NCBI GenBank assembly: GCA_030407005.1
Contig: JAUDYN010000011.1
Coordinates: forward strand, 1,168,501 to 1,232,500
Reading direction: 5' to 3'
From: Desarmillaria ectypa
Lineage: Eukaryota; Basidiomycota; Agaricomycetes; Agaricales; Physalacriaceae
DNA: 64,000 nucleotides
Part shown: positions 34,501-46,324 of the stretch, in pieces
How the letters are laid out: each line of letters opens with the position of its first letter
How positions within the stretch are numbered: the first letter of the stretch is position 1
Made by a program: the position numbers and the translations under genes
The notes under the pieces: generated by a model
Databases searched by the model: none
Seen by the model: only the letters and a program-made list of their open reading frames with translations
What the model was told of the DNA's origin: nothing

Positions 34501-35709
34501 CGATGGCCTGCAAGGCCTTGAAATCGGTGGGAGCAAACCGAGCATAGATAAGATCACTGGGGAGAAGACGACCAGAAATGGCGAGGGGAATTAGGCCACT
34601 TTCAGCTTGCTTGACAGCAGCTTTGATGGATTGTGCAGCAGACGCAAACTCTGGAGAATTAGTAGGGATATCTTTGAGCGAACGGTGAAGTTCCAGGGAC
34701 TCGATCAAATGGCCAAGGACACCTTGTAGACGGGCTGTGAACTGCGCGGATACCGTCTGTGGAAAGACGATGATGGATGTGAGCAGCGCAATGCAAGAGT
34801 GGAAGCCTAATGGGATAAGGACGGCTTGGCCAATCTGCACAGGGTTGATAAGTACCGTCTGCCCGCGAGGTACATGAACGGACTTACTCGGTAATATGGG
34901 TACGGAAACAAAACGTTGGTAGTCAGGGTGATATCAAGACATATGCAGGAGAGGATGCATGCAAAGAGGTACGGACCCGGACCTTGACGTACACGGATGT
35001 AGAGGAAGAACACACTGCCCAAGAAGATAAAAACACCAATAATGATGGTAGGGGCAGCTTCAATGTACTGTCCTGTAACCGCCCTTGCGAATGTAGCATT
35101 TGGAACGTTGTTCGTGCGAGCTAAACTTGCTAGCTTGATACCAAGACATGACCACCTGACAGTATTACGGTCAGGGGGGAGAAAATTGTAGATATATGGC
35201 AAAGCTTACGCCCAGGATACTGAAACAAGACTGATGATGAGAATTTCCCGCTCGAGGACAGCCATGAACGGATCGCTTGGAGGCGACATGAAAGCAGCTA
35301 AGTGCATGATAAGTCAAACACCTGAAGCCAAAAGGAACAACTTGCAGATAAGGATAAGAAAGTTGGCCTGAAAGACATTTAGAGACATGCTGAAGACGGA
35401 ATGGGGGCAACTCACCTGTCCCATGAACCTTTCCACAGCGGGAATAACAAACAGAATAGCAGATAGCCATGCAGCTATTGCACATCGAATCACGGGCTTG
35501 ACTTTGGGCCAACTCCAATTGGCGGGAATCCATTGCAGGTTGGAAGGTAGCTTGAACTCGAACCATTTCTTTTCCTGCTTCTCCCTCCCTGTCGCCTGTT
35601 TCAAACTTGCTCCGGAAGGAGAGGAATCGCTCCCTCCGAGTTTTTCTGGCTCGGTTTTTATCCTTAGGTCTCTACCTCTCGAACGGCGCGACTCCGTAGG
35701 CGAATCCAT
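31553..35709 (-). CDS. Large ArAE/DUF2421-type membrane transporter
   Basis: Long minus-strand gene with many short introns, product about 1000 residues. From ATG 35709 ('MDSPTESRRSRGRDLRIK') a hydrophilic head leads into a first membrane block of about six helices: 'AIAAWLSAILFVIPAVERFM', 'TIIIGVFIFLGSVFFLYIRV', 'ACILSCICLDITLTTNVLFP', 'AVLIPLGFHSCIALLTSIIV'. A large cytoplasmic part contains an Arg/Ser-rich stretch with six consecutive His (near 34190-34215). A second membrane block includes 'LAGAVIWYISTGDGHGNAYG', 'AAVLGVCFPFFFYARLYWP' and 'MTNIIFFVTTML', and a soluble C-terminal domain ends at 31553. This layout matches fungal proteins with the 'putative ER transporter, 6TM N-terminal' and DUF2421 (aromatic acid exporter-like) domains. 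Substrate unknown. Confidence 0.8.
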
Positions 35710-36388
35710 ATCACAAGACAGAAATCGTACTGACGTCAGGAGTGGGAGTGGCGTCAAGGGATTTCTTTACTACAAATGGATCAAGGATACCTTGTCATGG
35801 CAAAAAGAAGATGACCGTCGAGAAGAAAAGCGGGCGGGACATATTATCGTTCCGATGTGGGGGAAATGAAATTGGAAAAAATTGGAAATGTATTTCCAAA
35901 AAAAGCATGCTGACTGGGATATTATTAATTGATTGGCAAGCGTATTTGGCTTCGACTCGAGCCTCCAAGGCACGATTGTGTCTCTGTACAATATTATTAG
36001 ATGGTAAGCTGCTTATTTTCAGTCATATTCGAATCTGACACGGGATCTTATAGTTTCCTTGGTGCCATTCGCTCATCATTGGCAACGGGAGATGCTCATG
36101 TTTGGAGTCATCGTTTGTTGGAGCCCTTATACTGGCGGGGCGGGTCGAATTATAGTGCTGCTGCGATCGCCTTTTACGTGCTCTTCATCAGAGCTGTATA
36201 CATATCATCACCCGCAAATGCACCACAGGCAAACGAAGTAGAATACAAAAGTTCTGCCACTTGGACTTGTGAACAAATTTTCCGTGGACGGGAGTTGAAA
36301 TAGTGAATGTCTAACAGCGTACGACTACGCTATGTTGACGTCGAGTGCCAAAATTTTCGGCGACGAATATGATACCGTGACATGCATT
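35710..36388. other. Intergenic between two minus-strand genes
   Basis: It holds the promoter of the ArAE-type gene and the 3' region of GDT1. No further gene is supported. Confidence 0.4.
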
Positions 36389-37297
36389 CTATTGCTCGGG
36401 ATGCAACAGTGTTGTATCTGTAGGCATAAACAAGGACTCGTATAGGTAAATGACACCGAACAATAGAAATAGACATGCCCCGCCTAGAGTAACTGCACAA
36501 CAACACCATTAAGCCAAGGCATACAAAGAAAGAGAGATCCACGTACTATGCTTCACAGATAGTTTATTGGATATATACCGACCACCAACAACAGCGAGGG
36601 CGGTACAGCAAGAGTGCCCGAGCACGGTTCCCAACGCAACGATCCATACATTCTAACAAGAACATGTCAGCAATGCACAGTACAACGAAATGGAACATAC
36701 ATGTGCTGCGCCCAATGCAATGGTCGCGATTTGACTGCGGTCTCCCCATTCGCCAAGGAATGTCAAGGCAAACGCCTGTACGAACACAGGGCCAAGAAAG
36801 AAGCTACAGAAATTTCGGGCGCCTTCTAATAGCGGCGACTGTTTTGGCGGCCGTGGCGTGGAGGTCACCCTGCCAGCTTCCATCTCCTCCAAGGGTATTC
36901 CACTTCCGTTCGCTGTCCCGTCATGAGCAGCCTCGTCGTCCTCAATCTCCTCCTCAGCCTCTCGCATCTCTTCGCTGATCTTCTCGCTGCCCGACTTCAT
37001 TTTCCGCGCCTCCATGAGCATTTTAGTGCCAAATATTAGAAACAGCGCGCCTGCAGCTATTTGTGTCCAGCGTTTTGGGATTAGGTGGGGTAATACGTGG
37101 CCCATGGCGGCAGAGAGAACGGACATGACGACGAGGGAGCCGAATGCACCTGCAAATACAACGAGCCGTGGATGGCGCATGGCGAGGATAGCAGCAATGA
37201 GGAAGGTTTTGTCGCCAATTTCTGAGACGATGATCATGGCGAAGGATTGGATTGCAGCCTGGAGAGATCCTTCTGCTGCATTGGTACCCTCCGACAT
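36389..37297 (-). CDS. GDT1: GDT1/TMEM165 family cation transporter (UPF0016)
   Basis: Three-exon gene for a Golgi-type Ca2+/Mn2+:H+ antiporter. ATG at 37297 gives 'MSEGTNAAEGSLQAAIQSFA'; the frame continues upstream only through non-ATG codons. Both family signatures E-x-G-D-[KR]-[ST] are present: 'SEIGDKTFLIAAILAMRHPR' in the first repeat and 'LGEWGDRSQIATIALGAAH' in the second. Each begins a three-helix half, and the halves are joined by an acidic linker 'EEEIEDDEAAHDG'. Later exons give 'NVWIVALGTVLGHS', 'VVGGRYISNKLSVKH' and 'LFGVIYLYESLF', with TAG at 36389-36391. The length of about 265 residues fits the family. It supplies Mn2+ for Golgi glycosylation and buffers calcium. Confidence 0.9.
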
Positions 37298-37780
37298 GGC
37301 AGTAGAGAAGGAAGAGAAGAGCAACCTTCAAGTTTGATTGTCCATAAGAAATATAAAATGCATCAGAATATAAGCCAACCTCGTCGAAGCTGCGGCTGCG
37401 TTCTTTCGCAAGTTTGAAATCGAGACGTGCAGGGTCAGAGTAGACCACGTGGGGTTAGGGTTACTGTTTCTCCGCGGGCCAATCAGCGACGGCAAGTTTT
37501 CGACAATCATTCTAAAAGTATTTTTTTGTGGCACACTTGGGCCCACATATTTTCAAGCGTGACATCGGTCGACAAGCCCTAGGCTTTACGATACATTCAT
37601 CGGCAATTTTTTACAGAACCGAACACAAGTTGTATACGCCTCCATATTTGCTAGGCAATAGATAACTATCCCCTCTGAATGACGGAATTTCCTCTGCTTG
37701 CACGCAGTCAAGTTAACGAGACACATGTTTGATTCAATACTACCCAGCCAGCCCTTGCAGATGATTCCTTCCCGCGTGTA
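37298..37780. other. GDT1 promoter and LSM6 3' region
   Basis: No additional gene was recognised in this spacer. Confidence 0.4.
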
Positions 37781-38195
37781 TCACAGTGCCTCCGCAGCAG
37801 AGATATACAGGACTACCATCCAATCAAAAAATCACATCCTGAAAACATAAACAGACACTCACCGTTGTTCCCTCGAATAAAAGCATCCCCATAGCGATTC
37901 GTAACGTGTCCATTAGCGTGCTCCTCCGTCTGCTCCAGTGCGATATTCATGTATCCATCTAGACACGACAAAACACCTGCAGTGGGAGAAATTCTGATCA
38001 GAAATACCACCGCAAGGCCAAGAGATGCGACGCACCGCGGTAATCTACCCCAGATGTTAGCCTGACAATCACTCGTTTCCCTACTACGCCTTTCAGGAAT
38101 TCAGTAGGAGATCCAGTGTGAGTCTGTGGTGGTGCAGGTGGAGGTGACGGTTCTTCAGGCGGCGGCGGAGGAGGGGACGGCACTTCACCATCCAT
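37781..38195 (-). CDS. LSM6: U6 snRNA-associated Sm-like protein LSm6
   Basis: Three-exon gene for LSm6, a subunit of the Lsm2-8 ring on U6 snRNA (nucleus) and the Lsm1-7 ring of mRNA decay (cytoplasm). The Sm1 motif 'GKRVIVRLTSGVDYRGVLSC' is joined across the first intron (donor GTGCGTCG). It is followed by 'LDGYMNIALEQTEEHANG' and the Sm2 motif 'YGDAFIRGNNVLYIS', joined across the second intron, with TGA at 37781-37783. The start at 38195 adds a Pro-rich N-terminal extension ('PPPPPPEEPSPPPAPP') not found in yeast or human LSm6; the core itself is standard. Confidence 0.93.
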
Positions 38196-38411
38196 TTGAT
38201 TCGGCGGTCAGAGGTAAAGGTGAATGTTGTGCTTTATTTGGTTATATGCCTATTATGGTAATGAACTTCCCTATTCAATCAGGTATTTCCCAAAACCAGA
38301 TTGTCTTTCGCTGTGAATGCTTACTTGAGTTCTGCGGTGATTCAAGTGAATGAAAGAAAGCCAGAGACAATGGCTATAACTCGACTTGTTCTTGCACCGC
38401 GAACTCTTTAG

Positions 38412-39540
38412 TTAAATGTAGCCACTCAGGATTCCACTCAAGTTGGTAACATCGAGAATACGCTCGAGGATGCATTCCCATTCAAATTTATCCGTTGTCA
38501 AAACAATGTGAGCGTCAAAGATAGCGTCTTCAATCACAAACCATCCATTGACGTAAGCAACACGGACGTAGATCCACCCCGCGTACGACTTAGAAGACTC
38601 AAAAATAGCGGGTAATACTGAGGGTAAAGTATCGCAATATTCCGGGTGCTGCAAAACACCAGGCTCGATATCGGAATTTGGATAATCCAACATCTAGCGC
38701 GAACCGCATGCCTTGCAGCCTTAATTTGCCCCGAACACAAACAAACCAGAGTACGAGCGCCTTCAGAGGAGCAATCGTGATGTGCTTCACTGAAACCCTA
38801 GGAAAAGCTCAACATAGCAAGCGCGTCTATCCAGGATAATGAGCACCTTCAAGAAGGAAAGAAATATGAAACTCGCCATTAGAAAGACACTCCAAGCAAA
38901 AGTACATGGCAGCATAGCCACGCAAATGCAATTTTCCAATCTAATACAACATACGAAATGAGTGCATATTAGAAAGGAAATATTAACAAGCCACGCACCA
39001 GCCTGCCATTCGCCAACTACGGGCTATGTTCAATGTATTCAGGGATGAAGGAGGCTGGACTGAAAACCCATTTTTATGTATCTCATCCTCTTCGCTCAAC
39101 CTCAAAAAAGGATAATGGCGTAACAAGAACATTGATACGAGCGAGACTGGGCGAAATTGGATCAGATCATTTCCATTGGCTCCTACCATGCCACGGACTG
39201 TTGATTTCACAAGGTCTTGCACGTATCGGAAAACAAGAGTCGAATAGTCATCGCATGATGGGCGAACGGTCGTCCTTAGGTGGACAAGGCCCTTTCTTCT
39301 CCTCACTGCATTTGGGAAGAATCGGGATAGTCCTTTCAAGTTCCATCCACAGCTACAGTAAAGCGCCGGTGGTTCGACAAATTCGAGATATCGATACCGT
39401 ATTCTATAAAAGGTAGCAGCATACAAGCAAAGGATATCTGAGTTAAGGTAAGGGACACGACCAGAAGACATCACGAGGGAACGTATCACCTGTAAGGTAC
39501 ATGTCTTTACCTGCTTCCGTTCGTAGGCTGTATGTGCAAG
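38412..39540 (-). CDS. Unresolved multi-exon locus, unknown product
   Basis: Several open minus-strand stretches lie in series. One reads 'HLRTTVRPSCDDYSTLVFRY' onward at about 39290-39000, another 'LRGYAAMYFCLECLSNGEFH' at about 38930-38850, and a clean terminal frame starting after an AG at 38694 reads 'MLDYPNSDIEPGVLQ' to 'LSGILSGYI' with a stop at 38412. Codon usage and exon-sized blocks look gene-like, but I could not connect them with confidence and recognise no family. It could be a separate gene or a longer 3' end of the homeodomain-like gene. Do not assign a function. Confidence 0.3.
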
Positions 39541-39575
39541 GCGCAGGGGTCCAGAATCGTTCATCAAAGCGTCAG

Positions 39576-40845
39576 CTACAAGTTCCAATAAAGAGATTGA
39601 GACGAGTCTATATCAGCACGGTATGCTCGACTTGAATCTTCAAGCGTAGGTTGTTGTAGAGGTACCTGCGAGAAGGAAAATCCCCGTTGTGCGAATGTGT
39701 TGTGGCCGATAAGCACACCCGCACCAGGCATCTGAGGCATAAGACTATATGGTGGCGGATTCGTGTTGTATGGGAAAGCAGGGAATTGAAAGACAAATGG
39801 AGGGTTCGACGGAAGAGTTATAGGGAACATAGGCATGCTCGGCGCCGACGACAGATAGAATGGATACAAAGCTCGCACCATATCAGATCCAGCGTAGGAA
39901 ACGCCATTGTAGTTAGGGTAGACAACCTGAGAGGTAGAATTGGGAAAAGTAGGGATGACTTGGTTGTGAGAAGCCGGCATAGTGGTGCTGCGCTGAGATT
40001 CTGCGATAACCTGAGGAGCAAGCGAAGTAGCAGTAGTTTCCTGCGAAGGGAGGGGTGAACTAGAAGATACGCGAGTCATCAGAGCGGCTGGGTTTTGGGA
40101 CGATGGTGCAGGAGAAGTTTCAGAATCTGCAAAATCGTTATAATTGTACACAGTGGGGGCCATTTCACGTACCGATCGAAGGCGAACGTGATGAGCATGA
40201 ATCACAAGTGATACTAGGATTATGACGTCCCCGACACGAGTCTGTATCATCGAAAGATGGGAGCACGAGGTCTGAGAGCGAAGTTTCACGAGGAGGTGAA
40301 AGGTCCTTGGTTCCAGGGGCAAAGCTGACAGTCTTTCGAGCAATCTGAAAAGGGGTATATGCGCCTTTACTGGGCGGCGGCGAATTTTGGAGGGTGAGAG
40401 AAGACGATCTATCGCTTCCTAGGATCAGAGGTGACGAAGGAATGGTGGGCGGTTCATCGGAGTTTGCGTCAGGAAATATGATCCTACGGTTCCTCAAAAG
40501 AAGCGTTGGCGTCGTTGAAGCAAGAGGTTCAACTGCCAGGATATCTTCTTCCTCGCTTTCGGCTTCTATTTCTTCTTCCTCCTCCACGATTTCCGGGGGT
40601 GTTCCAACAGGGAGCTCGTACATTTCGCTTACGAGGCTATGTCCTTCTTTCACGGCTGCAGACCTTCTTCTCCACCACCACTTGTTAATAAATGCGCAAT
40701 CAAGTTTCCTAGCTTTGCACCATGCCCTTCGAGACGTTACTGACGGCAGTCGTTTATCCTTCTCGAAGATCGCTAGAAGCTCTTCCAAGTTGGCGCGAGG
40801 AATCCCGTTGACATGCTTAACACGCTTGACCGTAATTCGAGCCAT
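39576..40845 (-). CDS. Homeodomain-like DNA-binding protein
   Basis: Two-exon gene of about 400 residues. Near the N-terminus (residues 15-60) lies 'LEELLAIFEKDKRLPSVTSR' followed by 'RAWCKARKLDCAFINKWWWR' and 'RRSA'. This has helix lengths and aromatic/basic spacing like a homeodomain: helix 1 acidic, 'LPS' turn, and a recognition helix with Trp followed by Arg cluster. The usual WFxNRR is here WWWRRR, so the invariant Asn51 is missing. An acidic block ('EEEEEIEAESEEED') and long Ser/Pro- and Pro/Phe/Tyr-rich regions follow, as in activation domains. The intron at about 40130-40170 (GTACGT...GCAG) joins 'SPSI' to 'DSETSPAP'. Stop at 39576. Not part of a recognisable mating-type locus, since no MIP or HD partner is adjacent. 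Confidence 0.5.
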
Positions 40846-40940
40846 TGGGAATCGGAGTGTGGAAACGTAAGTAGAGAGAATTGAGAAGGGGATTGGCAGG
40901 AAGGAGGGATAAATTCGAAGGGATTTCCTGTCATGGATGT

Positions 40941-40949
40941 TTTATATAA
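40941..40949 (-). promoter_or_regulatory. TATA-like element of the homeodomain-like gene
   Basis: TTATATAAA on the minus strand lies about 95 bp upstream of ATG 40845. Its distance is at the upper end for a core promoter, so support is modest. Confidence 0.35.
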
Positions 40950-43900
40950 GTGTGAAGTGGACTATCACGTGAAGACGCGTCGCGTAAATATAACAGGCAT
41001 GTGATTCATCACGCCTGTGTGACGGGCCCTTTTCTCTGCATTTCTCCATTTGAAAATAAACAGAAAACATACTGCCCACTAAGCTGCCAGTGATGCGAAT
41101 AAATCCTATACGGTATACATACTCTCTGTTCATTGAATTTAGCTGACAGCCTTTGCTAGATTTTTTTCACCGTCATTACAGCGGTAGTACAGCATCATTT
41201 GGTAGCCCTCAAACCAAAGCCTCAGCTCTCGAAGGCTACTTCGAAAATAAAGTCTCCCTCTAACGAGGCATTGATTAGCATTAGCATACTCCAGGTATAA
41301 GCCTGCTGGCTGGCTTTCCAGGCCGCCTGGCTGACATCGATACCACATCAAGTCGGGGCCGTTTTTGTCGATTCTATGCAACTCCCCATAACTGTAGCCC
41401 CCTGAACACGATACCTTGTCGAATCATCTGTCAGTTGATGATGTGATATGAAGGACTAGTTACACGGTAACTTGGTGGTCCCTCCATAACGTTTCAGTGA
41501 GTAAGTAAATCGTTTCTGTGAACTCAAGATAACGACAACGTCTACAGCTTTCCTTTCGGATACCCAGCATAGGTCCTCTGACCGTTGCCTCGTCGGTCAA
41601 CGTGCGTTAGTGCATCAGAGATGGACTCATCAACCATCTGTTGTTGGACGATGGTTCATAACAGAGTATCACGATCAGTCAGTCTCTTTTCAATGGCAGA
41701 ATGACTCTGACATTTACGTCTTGTTGGACGATCATAGGTAATCGATGTATCCACGGTACACCGGTCACAAGTGATGTCCGCCTCCATCGTACCCTATTGT
41801 TGTGCTTCCTCACTAGTTTACTGCCCCCCCCCCCCCCCGGTTTCGCAGCCCTGTCGTTGTTCGTAAGATAAACGCCACTCGAAGATGATATCATGACTGG
41901 TCTTATGATTTTGCGTGAGTATGTATTATACTATTGATGATCTGCCGAATTAATGACGGCCCTATGCGACAGTAGACAGGTACTGTCGTCATCGCCTGGA
42001 TATCGTGTCTACCTACATGTGCGACCGCAATCAGGAAATTCCGGTTGCTCACTCTGGCGATAAGCGGTCATGGGACATGAATACGACGATCTGGGTAGCT
42101 GATTCCCCTCTCAGTCACCAGTGAAATAATAAGGTCCTATCATCACGGCGGTGGTAGTCTTGTCAGGCGTCTGAACACACAAGATACACAAGATATATTT
42201 CCTGGATGCGGAAAATCCAGCGCTGGTCTTCAGCGTCCGCGATAGGGCTTCATAGAAGTACTCGTGCTTCCACAGCAACTGGGGAATCACAAGAATTTAG
42301 TAAACGGCAAGCAGCGGATTATACTTATGTGGCCTCCGTGTGTCCTTGAGTGTTTCTAGCCTTCATAATCCTTCTGCGTTGTACGCGTTTACCGGATTAC
42401 GGGAAAAATCTTCCTGATTTGTCTTCTTGGTCCACACACTTTCCAGGGTAGACAGAGATATATTCGAGCGAAGCATTGCCCGTCGCTTTATTTACGCTCT
42501 TCACATTGGTTGACCTTTTTCGATTAACAGCACCCGTTTATTCAAGGGTTGAAGGAAGTATATCCATACGGTCTTTTTGTCGTCAAAACGCTGCTGTTAC
42601 CGAAAAATAGGGTTGATAGTATTGAAAAAAATACATATTTACAGTGCACCCCACTCTGAAACCGAGATCTCACGCTGAGCCTTCGTCAATATCCAAGTCT
42701 CATCTCGAGAATGGTGCATCAAATACTCAAGAAGACTGCGCTCCTCGTGGTGCCAAAGCATATCCATAGGTGAGTACTGATGCCATTAGGCTCCTCTCCC
42801 GGGTTTAATTGCTGATATTATCAGCTTTGGCACGTCAATCATGCAAAGTGGGAGGAGGCGTTCGTGCCCTTCTTTGCGGCGATGCCCATGAAACCTGCAC
42901 TTTTAAGACCTGTGGGCTTTCTTTTGTCTGGGACTCCTAGAGCCACTCTCCGCCGTTTCCTTGGTGCTCTTCTCGAACCACAGGAACTCTTGTACCCTGG
43001 AAGCCATCATCATGTCAGTAGATATAAGCTTACCTAACCTCCGTGGATAGCTCATCTCAAGGTACACTCAGCTCTCAGCCCAGCCAGATACTGTATTTTC
43101 CTTTGTATTTCGCGTATTTTTTTGGTCTTTTCTGGGATATTTGGCTGCTGTAAACACCGTGCTGGTCGGCCTCTAGTCGCGTCATTCCTTGTGGTATATC
43201 AAATACAATATGCCGTCCCTGAAAGTAGTAGGGCTGTACTTGGACCGCAGGATTGGTTAGTCCCTATATGCCTATAGGACCGGGAAATATCGCTTCCAGC
43301 TGTATCTCCCGTGGTATAAAAATACTGGATGGAGCGCCATATATCTCTGGGAGCTTTCTTTCCCTCACCTTAGCTCTTCATCTGCTTCGAGCCACGGTCT
43401 GTACTGGATATATTCCCAGACGGATGTTGATTTCTACGGCTTATCCTACAACCCCTCACTCTCGACAACGTCTAGCTCGAAGGGAGACTAGCTCTGCGGT
43501 CATTGTCACCCAGACAGCCTGTTCAACTTCGTCAAGTCGCTTGTCGGTAGTCGAGGGCAACTGGGATGGTATAGAACTGGACATCTCTTCGCGGCCATTT
43601 CTGCTGGTTTAAGGAGACCCATCCGTGTAACAGGTCATACCTGACTCATATATTTTTCTCGGGATTTTTTTTGATATATATTCTATGTTGAATCGGATCG
43701 GGTACCTTTGTCCTGCCAGTTTTTCTCACAACTACAGCTCGATAGCGTTATACTACTATCCTCCCCTATGCATCGCTATCAGTCGACGCAAAAACTCTGC
43801 TCCGAAAGACCACTATCTCTTGCGCTTGGTATCGCCCTCCCAGAATAACCAGTTAGTCTCACAAAGTTTCCACGATCGGACTTCGGGGACCAAGGAACAA

Positions 43901-44455
43901 GGCGCGCGATGCCGTAAATTTAGAACGCGTGCGGTAGCCTTCTGTTTAGCGGGATGGTTAGGCGACGTATCAATAACACTCTTCTGTTCTCTTCCCATAT
44001 CCTTCTAACATCACCGCTGAGTGAGCAATGTCGTCACCCAACGACGATCTAGGCGTGCTTAATAGGAATAGGCGCTGTCGGTGCTGAGAATAAATAAAAT
44101 GCTGCACACACCCATGTACCTTGACCCAAGTCATAAAAGTGAAATTGTAAAGTTGAAGCCTACAATAGCAGATAGGACACAGATGACAGGCATCCAACCG
44201 CAGAGGTATCTTTAAATAATCTCTCCAAGCACATCTTGGCTAACCAGTCGCTCTGAAAATACATCTTTTCTGGATCCAACGGGACCCGTCACTGGTGATA
44301 AATTGAAGACACTTGTCAAAGGTTACAAAACAATTGATGAAGAGCAAGATAAGTGAAGAAAGTGGTATAGTGTGGGGTGGTTAACAACGGTCACGAAACA
44401 AGGCGATGAGACGACCCGCAAATCATGCCCCGGAAATCACGAAGACGGACTAGGA
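40950..44455. other. 3.5-kb gene-poor region with homopolymer
   Basis: No intact gene is seen. Contents: a 15-base C run at 41824-41838; two copies of TGTTGGACGAT (about 41642 and 41722); an open stretch at 42828-43035 with protein-like composition but no start codon; and an open frame at 43253-43612 with no family resemblance. It may contain decayed genes or transposon relics that cannot be recognised by eye. Confidence 0.4.
41824..41838. repeat. Homopolymeric C tract (15 bases)
   Basis: Fifteen consecutive C residues, followed by GG. The complementary strand is a G run able to form unusual structures, and the length is likely to vary between isolates or reads. Confidence 0.9.
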
Positions 44456-45382
44456 TTAGAGCTCATCGCACCAGGGAAGGTCATCATCATCGCCATCATC
44501 TTCATCACCACCGTTGTCATCGTCATCCCCGTCATCAGTAGAAGCGGCGGAAGTCGCGGCAGAAGCCGCCGAGGAGGAAGTTGTCGCGTAAGTTACGGTT
44601 GTAGCTGAAGCAGCAGTGGAAGTTGTAACTGGAGCAGCAGCAGAAGTTGTAACGGGGATTACGGTAGAAGATGTAACAGGAGTCACGGTAGAGGAAGTAA
44701 TGGGAGTTGCGATAGAAACTGTGGAAGAAGTCACAGCAGAAATCGCGGCGGTAGCGGTGGATGGGATAGCTGTAGCTGCAATAGATGATCCTGCAGGCGG
44801 TACTGCAATCGAGGAGGCTACGCAAAGAACCTGGAGGTAATCGGGTCCGTTAAAACGAGGCAATATTGCGCGTAGAAAATAAAATACCTCGCCAATGTAA
44901 ATGTTAGAACATTTGTCGTTGATATTGGGGTTGTTGTTGTAAAGTGTCGCCTCATCGATGGAGAATTTGGCCACGATATCCTCACATGTATCTTTGGCTT
45001 TAACGACATATGTGTCTGAACAGTCTTCGTTCAGATATCCAAGGCAGATAGTTGCACCGATATGCAGGTTGGAACATGCGTTATCGATGTAACCCGCGTT
45101 GATTGTGGCTAGCTGGTATCTGGATACGGCGATGTCAGCCCGGAGATCAATGACTGGGGGATTAAAGGCTCACGTAGAGACATTATGTGTTGCAGAAATG
45201 CTGTCGCAAATGTCACCCTCCTGGATAGTATACTTGCGGTTACAGTGAGCAACTACAGCTGTTTTGCAAGGTAAGAAATCAGCATTCAAGACGAATGTCA
45301 AATTCAACATGAAAATCAACTTGCACCGTGCAACGAAAGGAAGGGCGACTACGGCGAAGGAAAGCGCCTTGGACGGGAACAT
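44456..45382 (-). CDS. Secreted LysM-domain protein with acidic tail
   Basis: The N-terminus 'MFPSKALSFAVVALPFVA' is a signal peptide, and the mature part carries two LysM domains that bind chitin oligomers or peptidoglycan. LysM 1 is 'YTIQEGDICDSISATHNVST' continuing to 'NLHIGATICLG'. LysM 2 is 'YVVKAKDTCEDIVAKFSIDE' continuing to 'NIYIGEVLCV', with paired cysteines as in fungal LysM proteins. About 100 residues of Thr/Ser/Ala/Val repeats follow, suited to O-glycosylation, and then an acidic end 'TDDGDDDDNGGDEDDGDDDD' before 'LPWCDEL' and the stop at 44456. The first intron (near 45260-45330) does not restore the frame perfectly in my reading, so the first exon is uncertain. Possible roles are chitin masking during plant contact or cell-wall remodelling. 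Confidence 0.75.
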
Positions 45383-46324
45383 GGCGACTATTTGTAAAGA
45401 ACGGGAGGGAGAAAAGAGAGACAAGGGAACGTGGTGGTGGTCAAGGAAGAAGCCTGGAAGGGTGAGAATTTTTGTTGCCCAGAAAGTGCCAGATGTCTGC
45501 TCGGCAATTTCCCGACTTGGTCATGTTACGGGCCGTTGTCTTGGCGATGCCATTGCGATACTCGCTCAACGTCAAGATCACTCGCGCAGCACATCAAATT
45601 AGGCGGCTCGAGCCCATAAAATTGGTGTCCTTGGGGAGCTACAACTCGTCTTGTTCAGACCTTTTGCTCTCCTTTTTTTTTAGAGGGACGAGTGGTAACT
45701 GGCAAGGTAGTATAGTTTCGAAATAACAATATAAATCCGCGGGTACCTGAACTTGATATTCATCCTTTACAAAGTGACTTTAAGGGGGCTGTTTGAGCTG
45801 GAGATGACGCGGCTATGTATCATCAAGGGGTCCGCACCTCGTACATCAGCGTACATCATGATGCCTCTTTGCATCTTTTAGGCCATGATGAAGTGTGGCA
45901 TAGAAACCAAAAAAAAGCGATTAATTGCTGATAATTCTGGAGAGGGCAGGAGTGAAACACAAGGAACAGCACGCCTTGAGCATACGGAGTGTCAATACAG
46001 AATTCTGTGGCTGAAGAGTGGCAGTATATAATTCAAACGAAAGCAGGGAGCTCATGTTGGTCATACGAGCTCCAAGCTGATCCAAAATGCGGCGTTCCAC
46101 GTAAAGCGTTAGTAGAGCGGTACCAAGTTGCCAGGAATTCAAAAAAGGGGACAAAACCATCAATATTTATTCTGCGCTTGTGATGACAGTTGAACTTTTG
46201 TTCCGACCAGCGACGCTTCGATGTCTAGCCAGCCAGGAAATACGAAGAACATTCACAAATAAAAAAGGACTTCAACGGAATTCCGGGCCGAACTGAAACT
46301 TATGTAACTGATTTCCACGGCATC
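45383..46324. other. Intergenic between LysM gene and mitochondrial protein gene
   Basis: Divergent promoter region of about 940 bp with T- and A-rich stretches. No gene is supported. Confidence 0.4.

Noticed and set aside
43253..43612. 119-codon open frame in the gene-poor region
   Set aside because: I looked for reverse transcriptase, transposase or enzyme motifs and found none.
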